Both the position numbers and the translations under genes were made by a program. Positions 54,344 through 63,529 of a stretch of 64,000 bases of DNA are shown here, one piece after another (the stretch's first letter is position 1; each line of letters begins with the position of its first letter). This stretch comes from UBA6136 sp044351045 (GTDB lineage Bacteria; Pseudomonadota; Gammaproteobacteria; Methylococcales; Methylococcaceae), in contig JBILGM010000007.1 of the NCBI GenBank assembly GCA_044351045.1, positions 13,476 through 77,475 on the forward strand, given 5' to 3'. Under the pieces are notes generated by a model. That model searched no databases and was not told the origin of the DNA. It saw only the letters and a program-made list of their open reading frames with translations.

Positions 54344-54578
54344 GTGATGCCAACCGGTATGTGAAGATTGTCGGGTGGCAGAAGCCGATCGCTGTTTTGT
54401 GGGCAGTTGTTCAGGCCTTTTCTACGGTGGTTGTCATGGTGAAGATGAACAGCGTGTCTTTGCGAAATTCTCTGAGATCGTTGAGGAAACTCTCCGGATT
54501 TACCGGGAGGACAACAAGGCTTTGCCGCCAGCCACGGAAGGCAGGGATTACGCCAATCGGATACTGAATGTGGCGTAA
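54340..54578 (+). pseudogene. hicB: hicB antitoxin remnant, frameshifted
   Basis: The ATG at 54340 overlaps the hicA stop by ATGA, the normal hicAB arrangement. MSDANRYVKIVGW reads in one frame, then a one-base loss near 54379 moves the rest to the next frame: EADRCFVGSCSGLFYGGCHG, followed by DEQRVFAKFSEIVEETLRIY and the end at 54578, the HicB RNase H-like domain without an obvious DNA-binding part. Restoring one base in TGGCAGAAG (as TGG-NCA) makes a continuous protein. A GTG at 54375 could start a short 67-residue product. Confidence 0.8.
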
Positions 54579-54606
54579 GAAATTCGTACCTAATTCGAGA
54601 AAGTCA

Positions 54607-55503
54607 ATGAACATCAACGGCGTACAGATCGACGCGACCTTCGCCGAGGCGTTTCCTATGCGCGGCACGCGCATCATCATTACCGCGCAGAATGCCAAGT
54701 GGGCCCGGATTGCTGCGGAAACCATGACCGGCTTTGCGACATCGGTCATTGCCTGCGGTTGCGAGGCCGGCATCGAGCGGGAACTCACACCCGAGGAAAC
54801 CCCCGATGGCCGTCCCGGCGTGGCCGCGCTGATCTTTGCCATGGGCGGCAAGACCCTGGCCAAGCAGGTCGAGACCCGCGCCGGTCAGTGCGTGCTGACC
54901 TGTCCGACCACAGCGCTGTTTTCCGGCCTGACCGAGGGCGATCCCATTGCGCTCGGCAAGAATCTGCGTTTCTTCGGCGACGGCTTCCAGATATCCAAGC
55001 GCATCAATGGCCGCCGCTACTGGCGGGTGCCGGTGATGGACGGCGAATTCCTTTGCGAGGAAAACACCGGTATGGTCAATGCCGTCGGTGGTGGCAATTT
55101 CCTGATTCTGGCCGAGAGCCAGCCACAGGCGCTGGCGGCCTGCGAGGCGGCCATCGACGCCATGCGGCGTATGCCCAACGTCATCATGCCGTTCCCGGGC
55201 GGGGTGGTCCGCTCCGGTTCCAAGGTCGGCTCCAAGTACAAGGCGCTCAATGCCTCCACCAATGATGCGTTCTGCCCCACGCTCAAGGGACAGACGAAAA
55301 CCGAACTGAGCCCCGAAATCGAGTCCGTCATGGAAATCGTCATCGACGGCCTGACCGCCGAGGACATCAACCAGGCCATGCGCGTTGGTATCGAAGCGGC
55401 TTGCAGTCTCGGCCCGCAGAACGGTATCCGCCGGATCAGCGCCGGCAACTACGGCGGCAAACTGGGGCCGTTCCTCTTTCATTTGCAGGAGATCATGGCA
55501 TGA
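54607..55503 (+). CDS. fhcD: Formylmethanofuran:tetrahydromethanopterin formyltransferase
   Basis: Fhc subunit D, the Ftr enzyme moving the formyl group between tetrahydromethanopterin and methanofuran; 298 residues. Typical segments are FAEAFPMRGTRIIITA, TSVIACGCEAGIE, CVLTCPTTALF, FFGDGFQISK and PGGVVRSGSKVGSKYKAL. The frame opens 13 codons earlier inside the hicB remnant, but ATG 54607 with GAGAAAG upstream matches the family start. Its stop overlaps the fhcC ATG. Confidence 0.95.
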   Translation: MNINGVQIDATFAEAFPMRGTRIIITAQNAKWARIAAETMTGFATSVIACGCEAGIERELTPEETPDGRPGVAALIFAMGGKTLAKQVETRAGQCVLTCPTTALFSGLTEGDPIALGKNLRFFGDGFQISKRINGRRYWRVPVMDGEFLCEENTGMVNAVGGGNFLILAESQPQALAACEAAIDAMRRMPNVIMPFPGGVVRSGSKVGSKYKALNASTNDAFCPTLKGQTKTELSPEIESVMEIVIDGLTAEDINQAMRVGIEAACSLGPQNGIRRISAGNYGGKLGPFLFHLQEIMA

Positions 55504-56321
55504 CCATGCTGATTTTGACGCTACGGGCCGAACCCAGGCAACGGATCGACGCCGCACCCTTGACTCCGGAGCATCTGCAGGGTAGAAGCGCCGACGAAAT
55601 CGGCGACATTCTGCTGCAAACCGGCAATCGTCAGCTGCGAGCCGGAGACTTGTTCGATATACAAGGCGATGACGCCAGCCATCTCGTGCTGCGGGGCGCA
55701 ACTGGCAAACTGGATTGCATCGGTCGGGGTATGACCCAGGGACAGATCACGGTCGAGGGCGATGCCGGTAGCTATCTCGGCATGCAGATGAAAGGCGGGC
55801 GCATCGTTGTCCATGGCTCCATCGATGCCTATGGAGCCTGTGAGTTGAAAAACGGCCACATCATCGTTCAGGGCAACGCCGGGCATTTCCTCGGCGCCAG
55901 CCTCCCGGGTAACAAGAAGGGCATGGCTGGCGGCGTAGTCATCGTGCGCGGCAATGTCGGCGACCGCGCCGGCGATCACCTGCGCCGTGGCGCGATTCTG
56001 ATCGAGGGTAATGCCGGGGATTATCTCGGCTCGCGCATGACCGCCGGCACTATCGCCGTGCTGGGGAAGACCGGCCGCTATCTCGGTTACGCCATGGGTC
56101 GAGGCACCCTGCTGTTGGCCCAACCGCCCACCGAAATAATGCCCACCTTCAACGACTGCGGTACGCATACATTGGGATTCATCCCGCTGTTGCTGAGGAG
56201 CTTTGCCGATCTGGACACTCCTTTTGCTGGCATGAGCGAACCACTCAAGCGCGTCCGCCGCTATGCCGGATGTATGTCCAGTCTGGGCAAGGGTGAGATT
56301 CTTATCGCCGCCGATGCATGA
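55500..56321 (+). CDS. fhcC: Formyltransferase/hydrolase complex subunit C
   Basis: Fhc subunit C, 273 residues, related to formylmethanofuran dehydrogenase C and the GXGXG domain of glutamate synthase. Repeated pattern of Gly-x-x-Gly turns of a beta-helix is obvious (ITVEGDAGSYLG, IIVQGNAGHFLG, VIVRGNVGDRAG, ILIEGNAGDYLG). The ATG overlaps the fhcD stop by ATGA; upstream frame extension is inside fhcD. Last gene of the operon, convergent with msbA over 70 bases. Confidence 0.94.
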   Translation: MTMLILTLRAEPRQRIDAAPLTPEHLQGRSADEIGDILLQTGNRQLRAGDLFDIQGDDASHLVLRGATGKLDCIGRGMTQGQITVEGDAGSYLGMQMKGGRIVVHGSIDAYGACELKNGHIIVQGNAGHFLGASLPGNKKGMAGGVVIVRGNVGDRAGDHLRRGAILIEGNAGDYLGSRMTAGTIAVLGKTGRYLGYAMGRGTLLLAQPPTEIMPTFNDCGTHTLGFIPLLLRSFADLDTPFAGMSEPLKRVRRYAGCMSSLGKGEILIAADA

Positions 56322-56391
56322 TTCTTGACCGTCCTGCCTTTTCCATCCTCGATTCGGTTAATCGCAAAAGCACCCGGGCTGAATCCGGTTT

Positions 56392-58191
56392 CTAATTTCC
56401 GATCGCCGTTTCCTCTCCGGTTCTGCGCTGGCTCCCGTTCTGACCAAACTGCAAACGATAAAGCTCACCATAATGGCTGTGTCTTTGCAGGAGTTCGTCA
56501 TGAGTGCCCGACTCAATAATGCGGCCATCCCGCATGACGTAAATCTGATCCGCCTTTTGGATAGTCGATAGCCGATGGGCGATAACCAGGGTGGTGCGGT
56601 TCAGCATCAGCGTCTCCAGCGCCTCCTGCACATGCCGTTCGGATTCGGCATCCAGTGCCGATGTGGCTTCGTCAAGAATCAGGATGGGGGCATTTTTCAG
56701 CAGGGCACGGGCAATGGCGATGCGTTGGCGTTGGCCGCCAGAAAGCAGGATGCCCTGTTCTCCCACACGGGTTTCAAAGCCGTCGGGCAGGGCCTCGATA
56801 AAGGACAGGGCATGCGCAGCCACCGCCGCCTCACGGATCTGCTCTCGAGTGGTGGTTCCATGGCCTCCATAGGCGATATTGTTGGCGATCGTATCGTTGA
56901 ACAGTGTCACTTCCTGGCCGACATAAGCGATGTGATGGCGCAGGCTGGATAGTGTCAAATCCTTGATATTGACGCCATCGACAAGAATCTCCCCCTTCGT
57001 CGGCTCGTAGAGTCGCGGCAACAGTCGAATCAGCGAAGTTTTGCCGCTGCCTGAATGCCCGACCAGGGCGATGGTTTTTCCTGGCGGAATGCTGAGGTCG
57101 ATGTCGTTCAGGATCGTGTCGCCATCTTCCTGATAGGCGAGGCTGATTCGCCGGTATTCCACTTGCCCGGCCACCGTTGGTAACTCGATTGTTCCGGTGT
57201 CCCGCTCGCGTGCGCTGTCGAGGAGCTCGAAAATGCTGCCCCCCGCCGCAATCCCGCGCTGCACGACGTTGGCCAGATTGGCGACCCGCTTGATTGGGCT
57301 CAGCATCATGGACATGGCGGCGATGAAGGAAATCAGGCTGCCGGGGGTGATGCTGCTGCGGACGGCATCCAGTGACACGACGTAGAGCACGGCCGCAAAA
57401 CCGCTCACGTAGATCAGCTGAATGGCCGATCCGGCGAAAGCCTCGGTAGCGATGCGTTTCATGTAGCGCTGAAAATTAAGTTCGTTTTCCTGATCGAACT
57501 TGTTCGCCTCGTAGGTCTTGCCGTTGAAGACCTTGACGATACGTTGGGCGTCAATCGCTTCCTGAGCGACATGCCCCACATTGCCCATCGACTCCTGAAT
57601 GCGACGGCTGATGCTGCGAAAGCGTTTGCTGACGCGACTGATGCTTATCCCCAGTAAGGGACCGACGATGAGCAATACCATGGACAGCTGAACATTCTCG
57701 TACACCATCAGGGCTATCAGCCCGATGATGGTCAGCCCGTCCCGGAAAATCCCCATGATGCCGTTGGTCAGGGATTCGGCGACCTGCTCGGTATTGAACA
57801 GCAGCTGGGACATGAGCTGTCCCGACGAGGACTGGTCATAGGCCGCGCAGGGCAGGTTGAGAAACTGGTCGAACATATCCCTGCGGAGATCGGTAATGAC
57901 CCGTCGACTGACCCAGCCCGAATAATAATCCCCACAGAAGCCTGCGATACCCCGGACGATCGACAGGCCGATCAGCACCCAAGGCGCCATGCGAAGCACC
58001 GAGGGATCGTTGTTGACGAAACTGCCGTCAATCAGTGGCTGGATGAGCTTGGCAAAGGCTGGCCCCAGTGCCGCATAGACGATCATCGCCATGACGGCCA
58101 GCAAAAACCGTCGCCAATAGGGTGAGGCATACCGCAGCAACCGTCGATAAGTGGTCATGCTATCGGGGGCATTGGGCTTAGCCGGACTCAT
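56392..58191 (-). CDS. msbA: Lipid A export ABC transporter
   Basis: Homodimeric flippase for lipid A-core, 599 residues. An N-terminal six-helix ABC exporter domain (about residues 15-320) is followed by the ATPase with GHSGSGKTSLIRLLPRLYEP (Walker A), LLSGGQRQRIAIARALL (signature) and LILDEATSALD (Walker B). The start MSPAKPNAPDSM is not decided by a ribosome site; a later ATG (residue 12) is possible. lpxK, its usual neighbour, is absent. Confidence 0.93.
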   Translation of the reverse strand: MSPAKPNAPDSMTTYRRLLRYASPYWRRFLLAVMAMIVYAALGPAFAKLIQPLIDGSFVNNDPSVLRMAPWVLIGLSIVRGIAGFCGDYYSGWVSRRVITDLRRDMFDQFLNLPCAAYDQSSSGQLMSQLLFNTEQVAESLTNGIMGIFRDGLTIIGLIALMVYENVQLSMVLLIVGPLLGISISRVSKRFRSISRRIQESMGNVGHVAQEAIDAQRIVKVFNGKTYEANKFDQENELNFQRYMKRIATEAFAGSAIQLIYVSGFAAVLYVVSLDAVRSSITPGSLISFIAAMSMMLSPIKRVANLANVVQRGIAAGGSIFELLDSARERDTGTIELPTVAGQVEYRRISLAYQEDGDTILNDIDLSIPPGKTIALVGHSGSGKTSLIRLLPRLYEPTKGEILVDGVNIKDLTLSSLRHHIAYVGQEVTLFNDTIANNIAYGGHGTTTREQIREAAVAAHALSFIEALPDGFETRVGEQGILLSGGQRQRIAIARALLKNAPILILDEATSALDAESERHVQEALETLMLNRTTLVIAHRLSTIQKADQIYVMRDGRIIESGTHDELLQRHSHYGELYRLQFGQNGSQRRTGEETAIGN

Positions 58192-58351
58192 GGAATCCCT
58201 GTCTTGTTATGGGGTTGGGATGGGATCAGCCATGACCCGAAGGCCGCCTGATGAAGCAAGGCTATCAGCCTTGACGGCCGGGGGGATGGCTGGGAAGCGA
58301 CGGGCGTTGCCCGAATGGGCCATGGTAGCAGCGGCCTAGGGTCAAGGCCGG

Positions 58352-58537
58352 TTAACAGCAACGTTTGATACCACTCCAGCGCCGCTGGATTTCGGCGGCG
58401 TGGAACGATTTGCGGTCAAGGAGCGGAGTGGCATCTTCCGTGTCGCCCTGATGATGCCTCTGCCAGTGCACCAGGTAGCGCTCATAGGCGTCGTCGCCCG
58501 AGATGACCCGGATCAAGCGCCAACATTTCCTGATCAT
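58352..58537 (-). CDS. YbdD/YjiX-family small protein (DUF466)
   Basis: A 61-residue protein with the family's strongly conserved parts: SGDDAYERYLVHWQRHH and the C-terminus AEIQRRWSGIKRCC (paired cysteines at the end). YbdD-type genes usually follow cstA, the pyruvate/peptide carrier, which is not present here. Start is uncertain: ATG 58537 has no ribosome site, and a GTG at 58591 (79 residues) is possible. The frame runs far upstream through rpmG, which cannot be coding there. It follows rpmG in the same direction by about 95 bases. Confidence 0.75.
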   Translation of the reverse strand: MIRKCWRLIRVISGDDAYERYLVHWQRHHQGDTEDATPLLDRKSFHAAEIQRRWSGIKRCC

Positions 58538-58631
58538 CGCGATCAGCGGATCATAAATCGCGAGCCTGACCGCATTGGCTGCGGCTTTCACGAGGGTTCC
58601 CGGTTGGGCCAGACGGCAGCGGTTGCTCGTC

Positions 58632-58787
58632 TTACTTGATCTTGCCTTCCTTGTAGGTGACATGCTGGCGAACGACGGGATCAAACTTCTTGATCTCCAT
58701 CTTTTCCGGCATGTTCTTCTTGTTCTTGGTCGTGGTGTAGAAATGACCAGTTCCGGCACTGGATACCAATTTGATCTTGTCGCGCAT
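58632..58787 (-). CDS. rpmG: 50S ribosomal protein L33
   Basis: A 51-residue ribosomal protein: MRDKIKLVSSAGTGHFYTTT starts it, the middle is lysine-rich (KNKKN) and it ends HVTYKEGKIK. This is the zinc-free L33 type (no CxxC pairs). It lies 15 bases after rpmB, the standard rpmBG pair. Confidence 0.97.
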   Translation of the reverse strand: MRDKIKLVSSAGTGHFYTTTKNKKNMPEKMEIKKFDPVVRQHVTYKEGKIK

Positions 58788-58802
58788 GATCTACTCCTTA
58801 AA

Positions 58803-59039
58803 TCAGACTTTATCGCCGCGCTTGCGGATATCCGCGAGAACGGCGTCGATGCCCTTCTTGTCGATGGTGCGAAGTCCATGGCTGGATACGCGCAGGCGCA
58901 CCCAACGGTTTTCGCTTTCTACCCAGAACCGATGCTCATGCAGATTCGGGTTGAAGATTCGCTTGGTCTTGTTGTTAGCGTGAGAGACGTTATGGCCTAC
59001 AATACGGCCCTTGCCCGTCACTTGGCATATTCTGGACAT
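58803..59039 (-). CDS. rpmB: 50S ribosomal protein L28
   Basis: Ribosomal protein of 78 residues, the same as in E. coli. MSRICQVTGKGRIVGHNVSH and the segment HEHRFWVESENRWVRLRVSS are characteristic; it has a single cysteine and no zinc site. A longer frame reaches 59093 but crosses its predicted promoter; ATG 59039 is the family start. It is followed by rpmG. Confidence 0.97.
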   Translation of the reverse strand: MSRICQVTGKGRIVGHNVSHANNKTKRIFNPNLHEHRFWVESENRWVRLRVSSHGLRTIDKKGIDAVLADIRKRGDKV

Positions 59040-59081
59040 GATGAACCTCGGTTCGCCTGGCTGGGTACGGAAAAGCCGCAC

Positions 59082-59111
59082 TTTATATGTCATTCCTCAG
59101 GTCCAAGTCAA
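59082..59111 (-). promoter_or_regulatory. Predicted sigma70 promoter of rpmBG
   Basis: On the minus strand TTGACT (59111-59106) and TATAAA (59087-59082) with 18 bases between. Predicted transcription start near 59075, about 35 bases before rpmB. Confidence 0.6.
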
Positions 59112-59149
59112 GCGACGCCCCCTTTTTTCAATTCCGTCTGACCACACGC

Positions 59150-60118
59150 ATGACACTCAAGCTCGGGATCGTCATGGATCCCATCGACAAGATCAAAATC
59201 CACAAGGACACCAGCTTTGCCATGCTGCTCGAAGCCAGCGCCAGGGGTTATGCGCTGTATTACATGACGCTGAACGATCTCTATCTCCGTGATGGGCGCA
59301 CCCATGCCCGGATGCGTCGGTTGAGTGTCCAACGCGATGAAATAGCCTGGTTCCGCTTCGACGGGGAGATGGATGCACCGCTGGATGAGCTCGATGTCGT
59401 CCTCATGCGCAAAGATCCGCCCTTTGACCAGGAATATATCTACGCGACCTATCTTCTGGAGTGCGCCGAGAATCGCGGCGTGCAGGTGATCAACAGACCC
59501 CGTTCGCTGCGTGATGCCAACGAAAAGCTGTTTACCGCCTGGTTCCCGGAATGCTGCGCGCCCACACTGGTAACACGTGAAGCCAGTCTATTGCGGGAAT
59601 TCCTCCATGAGCAGGGTGAAATGGTGCTGAAGCCGCTGGATGGCATGGGCGGTACCTCAATCTTTCGTGTGGCCCAGCGCGATCCGAACCTCAGCGTGAT
59701 CCTCGAAACCATGACCCAGCACAACAGCCGCTTTGTAATGGCTCAGCGGTATCTGCCGGAGATCGTGAATGGGGACAAACGGATTCTGGTGGTGAACGGC
59801 GAGGTGGTGCCCTATGCGCTCGCCCGCATTCCCGCCCAAGGCGAAAGTCGCGGCAACCTTGCCGCGGGTGGCCGGGCCGAGGGTCGCCCGATAACCGAGC
59901 GGGACCGCTGGATTGCCAATCAAGTCGGGCCTGAACTGCGCCGACGCGGACTAAGTTTTGTCGGGCTAGACGTGATCGGCGACTACCTGACAGAAATCAA
60001 TGTCACCAGTCCCACCTGTGTTCAGGAACTGGACCGACAATTCGGTCTCAACATCAGTGCCCAATTAATGGATCACATCGAATCCCTCGTTCAGCGCCAG
60101 GGTGCTCCGCAGTCATGA
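59150..60118 (+). CDS. gshB: Glutathione synthetase
   Basis: ATP-grasp ligase joining gamma-glutamylcysteine and glycine, 322 residues. MTLKLGIVMDPIDKIKIHKD is the typical N-terminus, followed by ARGYALYYMTLNDLY, VLMRKDPPFDQEYIYATYLL, VLKPLDGMGGTSIFRV (ATP-grasp loop) and FVGLDVIGDYLTEINVTSPT (metal site). Frame opens further upstream over the rpmB promoter; ATG 59150 fits the family. gshA is not nearby. Confidence 0.96.
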   Translation: MTLKLGIVMDPIDKIKIHKDTSFAMLLEASARGYALYYMTLNDLYLRDGRTHARMRRLSVQRDEIAWFRFDGEMDAPLDELDVVLMRKDPPFDQEYIYATYLLECAENRGVQVINRPRSLRDANEKLFTAWFPECCAPTLVTREASLLREFLHEQGEMVLKPLDGMGGTSIFRVAQRDPNLSVILETMTQHNSRFVMAQRYLPEIVNGDKRILVVNGEVVPYALARIPAQGESRGNLAAGGRAEGRPITERDRWIANQVGPELRRRGLSFVGLDVIGDYLTEINVTSPTCVQELDRQFGLNISAQLMDHIESLVQRQGAPQS

Positions 60119-60149
60119 ATTCAGCGCGACAGAATCTTTTCACCCGTGC

Positions 60150-60178
60150 ATCTGGCTGCAGCCCTATGGCTGTATAAT
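60150..60178 (+). promoter_or_regulatory. Predicted promoter of prfB
   Basis: A perfect TATAAT at 60173-60178 stands 27 bases before the prfB ATG. The matching -35 is poor (ATCTGG at 17 bases), so strength is uncertain. Confidence 0.45.
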
Positions 60179-60204
60179 CCGCGCCTTTTTCACCGGGACC
60201 AGCG

Positions 60205-61303
60205 ATGCGCGAAATCAACCCGCTTAATAACCAGATCAAAGATCTCAAGGGCCGTGCCGAGTCCCTTAGGGGGTATCTTTGACTTCGAGGAAAAACAAGA
60301 GCGCCTGACCGAGGTTCTGCGCGAACTGGAAGACCCGAAAGTCTGGGATGACCCGGAACGCGCTCAGGCCCTCGGCAAGGAGCGCACCCAGCTCGAAACC
60401 GTCGTTCACAACCTGAGCAATATCCGGCAGGGGCTCGAGGACGCTGAGGAATTGCTGCAACTTGCCGTCGAAGAAGACGATGAAGACAGCGTGGAATCGG
60501 TCGCGACCGATCTCGAGCAGTTCGAAACCATCATCGCCGGGCTCGAATTCCGCCGCATGTTCGCGGGTGAAATGGACCCCAACAACGCTTTCCTTGATAT
60601 TCAGGCCGGCTCCGGTGGTACCGAGGCCCAGGACTGGGCCGCCATGCTGGAACGCATGTACCTGCGCTGGGGCGAACGTCGTGGCTTCAAGACTGAGCTG
60701 GTAGAAGAATCCGCCGGCGACGTAGCCGGTATCAAAAGCGCCACCATACGTTTTGAGGGGGAATATGCCTATGGCTGGTTGCGGACCGAAACCGGCGTCC
60801 ATCGGCTCGTCAGGAAATCGCCGTTCGACTCCGGCAATCGCCGCCATACCTCCTTCTCGTCGGTGTTCGTCTCCCCCGAGGTTGACGATAACATCGATAT
60901 CGACATCAACCCGGCCGACCTCAAGACCGATGTTTACCGAGCCAGCGGCGCGGGCGGACAGCACGTCAACCGGACCGAATCCGCCGTCCGCATCACCCAC
61001 ATGCCCTCCGGCGTCGTTGTCCAGTGTCAGAGCCAGCGATCGCAGCATGCCAACCGCGACACCTGCATGAAACAGCTACGGGCCAAGCTGTATGAAATAG
61101 AAATTCAGAAACGCAACACCGAAAAACAGAAACTGGAAGATTCCAAGTCCGACATCGGCTGGGGCAGCCAGATTCGTTCCTACGTGCTGGATCAGTCGCG
61201 CATCAAGGATCTGCGTACCAACGTCGAAACCAGCAACCCCCAGCCCGTCCTCGATGGCGATCTGGATATGTTCATCGAAGCCAGTTTGAAGAGCGGTCTA
61301 TAA
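60205..61303 (+). CDS. prfB: Peptide chain release factor 2 (programmed +1 frameshift)
   Basis: RF2 ends translation at UAA and UGA codons. The first frame starts at ATG 60205 and runs 25 codons to TGA at 60280; the site AGGGGGTATCTTTGAC is the classic +1 frameshift site, with a Shine-Dalgarno-like AGGGGG three bases before CTT-TGA. After the shift the frame reads GAC TTC GAG from 60281 to 61303, giving 365 residues, the length of E. coli RF2. SPFDSGNRR is the stop-codon recognition loop and GAGGQHVN the GGQ motif. lysS follows by 2 bases, the usual pair. Confidence 0.97.
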
Positions 61304-61305
61304 CC

Positions 61306-62841
61306 ATGAGTGATCAGATGCCTGAACAGGCCGGAGTCGAGGGCGCCAACCCGGGCGGGGTCGAGGACAACAAGCTCACCGCCCAGCGCCGCGAGAAACT
61401 GACTGCCCTGCGAGCCCGGGGCGGCACCGCTTTTCCCAATGACTTTCGTCGCGACACTCTGGCGCAGGACATCCACACAGCACATGGGGAAAGTTCAACC
61501 GAGGAGCTGGAAGCCAACGCTATTCAAGTCAAGATGGCCGGGCGGTTGATGACCAAGCGCATCATGGGCAAAGCCTCGTTTGCCCACATCCAGGACATGT
61601 CGGGTCGCATGCAGGTGTTTCTGCAGCGTGACACGTTGCCCGAGGGGGGCTACGAAGCGTTCAAAACCTGGGATCTCGGCGATATCGTCGCGGTGGAAGG
61701 TCAGGTCTTCAAAACCAAGACGGGCGAACTGTCTGTGCGGGTCAGTCAGGCCAGCCTCCTGACCAAGTCGTTGAGGCCGCTGCCGGAAAAATTCCACGGA
61801 TTGACGGATGCGGAAACCATCTACCGCCAACGTTACCTCGACCTCATCATGAATGATGACTCGCGGCGGGTCTTCCTGCTGCGCAGCGCCATCGTCCGCT
61901 ACATACGCGAGTTTCTGACCGATCGCGGCTTCCTTGAAGTCGAGACACCCATGATGCAGGTCATCCCCGGCGGTGCTCGTGCCAAGCCCTTCATCACCCA
62001 TCACAACGCGCTGGACATGGACCTGTACTTGCGTATTGCGCCTGAGCTTTACCTCAAGCGCCTGGTCGTGGGCGGGTTCGAAAAGGTGTTCGAGATCAAC
62101 CGCAGCTTCCGTAACGAAGGACTGTCAACCAAACACAACCCCGAATTCACCATGATAGAGTTCTATCAGGCCTATGCGGACTACCGCGACCTGATGGATT
62201 TGACCGAGGCGTTGATGCGCGGCATGGCACAGACGCTCCTGGGTGGCACCATTATCGATTATCAGGGCACCCCTTATGATCTTGGCCAGCCCTTCCGCCG
62301 GATGACCCTGGTCGAATCGGTCCTGCACTACAACCCGGACATCACGCTGGAGCAACTGGCCGACCGGGCATCGGCCGTGGACATCGCCCACCGCCTGGGC
62401 ATCAAGGTCGAAGCCGGCGACGGGCTGGGCAAAATCCAGACCGAGATCTTCGAAAAGACCGTTGAGGATCGGTTGTTCGAGCCGACCTTCATCACCGCCT
62501 ACCCGGCCGAGGTGTCGCCCCTGGCGCGCCGCAACGACGACAATCCCCTCATCACCGATCGCTTCGAGTTCTTCGTCGGTGGCCGCGAACTGGCCAATGG
62601 CTTCTCGGAATTGAACGACCCGGAAGATCAGGCCGACCGATTCCGCCAGCAAGTCGAAGGCAAGGATGCCGGCGACGAAGAGGCCATGCACTACGATGCC
62701 GACTACATACGCGCCCTCGAATACGGCATGGCCCCCACCGCCGGCGAAGGCATCGGCATCGACCGTCTGGTCATGTTCTTCACCGACTCGCCATCCATCC
62801 GCGATGTCATCTTGTTTCCGCACATGCGGCGCGAGGCTTGA
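61306..62841 (+). CDS. lysS: Lysyl-tRNA synthetase (class II)
   Basis: Class II aminoacyl-tRNA synthetase charging tRNA-Lys, 511 residues, normal length. OB-fold anticodon domain (AGRLMTKRIMGKASFAHIQD) is followed by motif 1 to 3: VIPGGARAKPFITHHNALDM, FRNEGLSTKHNPEFTMIEFY and GEGIGIDRLVMFFTDSPSIRDV (pieces only). It starts 2 bases after prfB. Confidence 0.97.
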   Translation: MSDQMPEQAGVEGANPGGVEDNKLTAQRREKLTALRARGGTAFPNDFRRDTLAQDIHTAHGESSTEELEANAIQVKMAGRLMTKRIMGKASFAHIQDMSGRMQVFLQRDTLPEGGYEAFKTWDLGDIVAVEGQVFKTKTGELSVRVSQASLLTKSLRPLPEKFHGLTDAETIYRQRYLDLIMNDDSRRVFLLRSAIVRYIREFLTDRGFLEVETPMMQVIPGGARAKPFITHHNALDMDLYLRIAPELYLKRLVVGGFEKVFEINRSFRNEGLSTKHNPEFTMIEFYQAYADYRDLMDLTEALMRGMAQTLLGGTIIDYQGTPYDLGQPFRRMTLVESVLHYNPDITLEQLADRASAVDIAHRLGIKVEAGDGLGKIQTEIFEKTVEDRLFEPTFITAYPAEVSPLARRNDDNPLITDRFEFFVGGRELANGFSELNDPEDQADRFRQQVEGKDAGDEEAMHYDADYIRALEYGMAPTAGEGIGIDRLVMFFTDSPSIRDVILFPHMRREA

Positions 62842-63007
62842 TCAGGCAGTCAGGACGCCACTGTACGAAGGAAAACGCAAGCAACTCACCGAGGCAGAAG
62901 ATCAAATGTCAAGCCTGCAATGGAAGCTTGATAGATCATTCGCAAGCGCAATGACAAGCGAGAAACCCGGGACAATATCGATTGTCACGGGATCATCATG
63001 GTGTTTC

Positions 63008-63166
63008 ATGCCTCGAGCGTCATCCATGCATCAGTCATTAGACCCCACCTCATTCATGGCGATTATCGGCCTGCTGCTGGCGTTCGGCGGCATTCCGTTG
63101 GGATCATTCACCGTCATTGCCATCGGATACATCCTAATGGGGTCAGCGATCGCAATCTGGCTGTGA
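63008..63166 (+). CDS. Small hydrophobic protein, uncertain
   Basis: A 52-codon ORF. From residue 17 it encodes two hydrophobic segments (MAIIGLLLAFGGIPL and FTVIAIGYILMGSAIAIWL). No good ribosome site before either ATG (63008, 63026). Unknown; real coding is plausible because of the membrane-like composition but not proven. It marks the change from housekeeping genes to unknown ORFs after lysS. The 166 bases before it show nothing. Confidence 0.35.
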   Translation: MPRASSMHQSLDPTSFMAIIGLLLAFGGIPLGSFTVIAIGYILMGSAIAIWL

Positions 63167-63244
63167 ATGATCCTCACCTCATGAACTGACTGACTCCGAA
63201 CCAGAAGACACCAAAAGCGCAGTACCGAAACCATCAGCAAGCGG

Positions 63245-63514
63245 TTGGCGCTGCAATACGCCAAAGGCTTTTACGATCACTTGATTACCGGCAAACCTGT
63301 TGGCGTGGTCAAAAATGTTCACGCGCAAATCCTCTCTAGCTTTCAGCGTTGTGTGAATGGATTGCAGGACGAGGACGAGCAACGGGCGAAACGGGGTGAA
63401 ATTAGCGAGCGTTACGCAGTTGAACAGCGCCGACTGATGGATCGCCACATCCGCGCACAGCTGGGCAAATATGCCATTGAGTCTCCTTCAGTGAGCAGAA
63501 TCCGATTTTCCTGA
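63245..63514 (+). CDS. Hypothetical protein, uncertain
   Basis: An 89-codon ORF from a TTG; the frame stays open about 20 codons further up without ATG (reads KRSTETISKRLALQY at the junction), so the 5' end may be altered. The product is charged and helical (AKGFYDHLITGKP, EQRAKRGEISERYAVEQRRL). No family recognised. It lies 15 bases before the next ORF in the same direction, compatible with a small phage- or island-type operon. Confidence 0.4.
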   Translation: MALQYAKGFYDHLITGKPVGVVKNVHAQILSSFQRCVNGLQDEDEQRAKRGEISERYAVEQRRLMDRHIRAQLGKYAIESPSVSRIRFS

Positions 63515-63529
63515 CCCTCGAGGTGCAGC

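Noticed and set aside
58540..58879. N-terminal part of a 175-codon frame ending in the YbdD-like protein
   Set aside because: It overlaps rpmG and rpmB in another frame; only the C-terminal part has family similarity.
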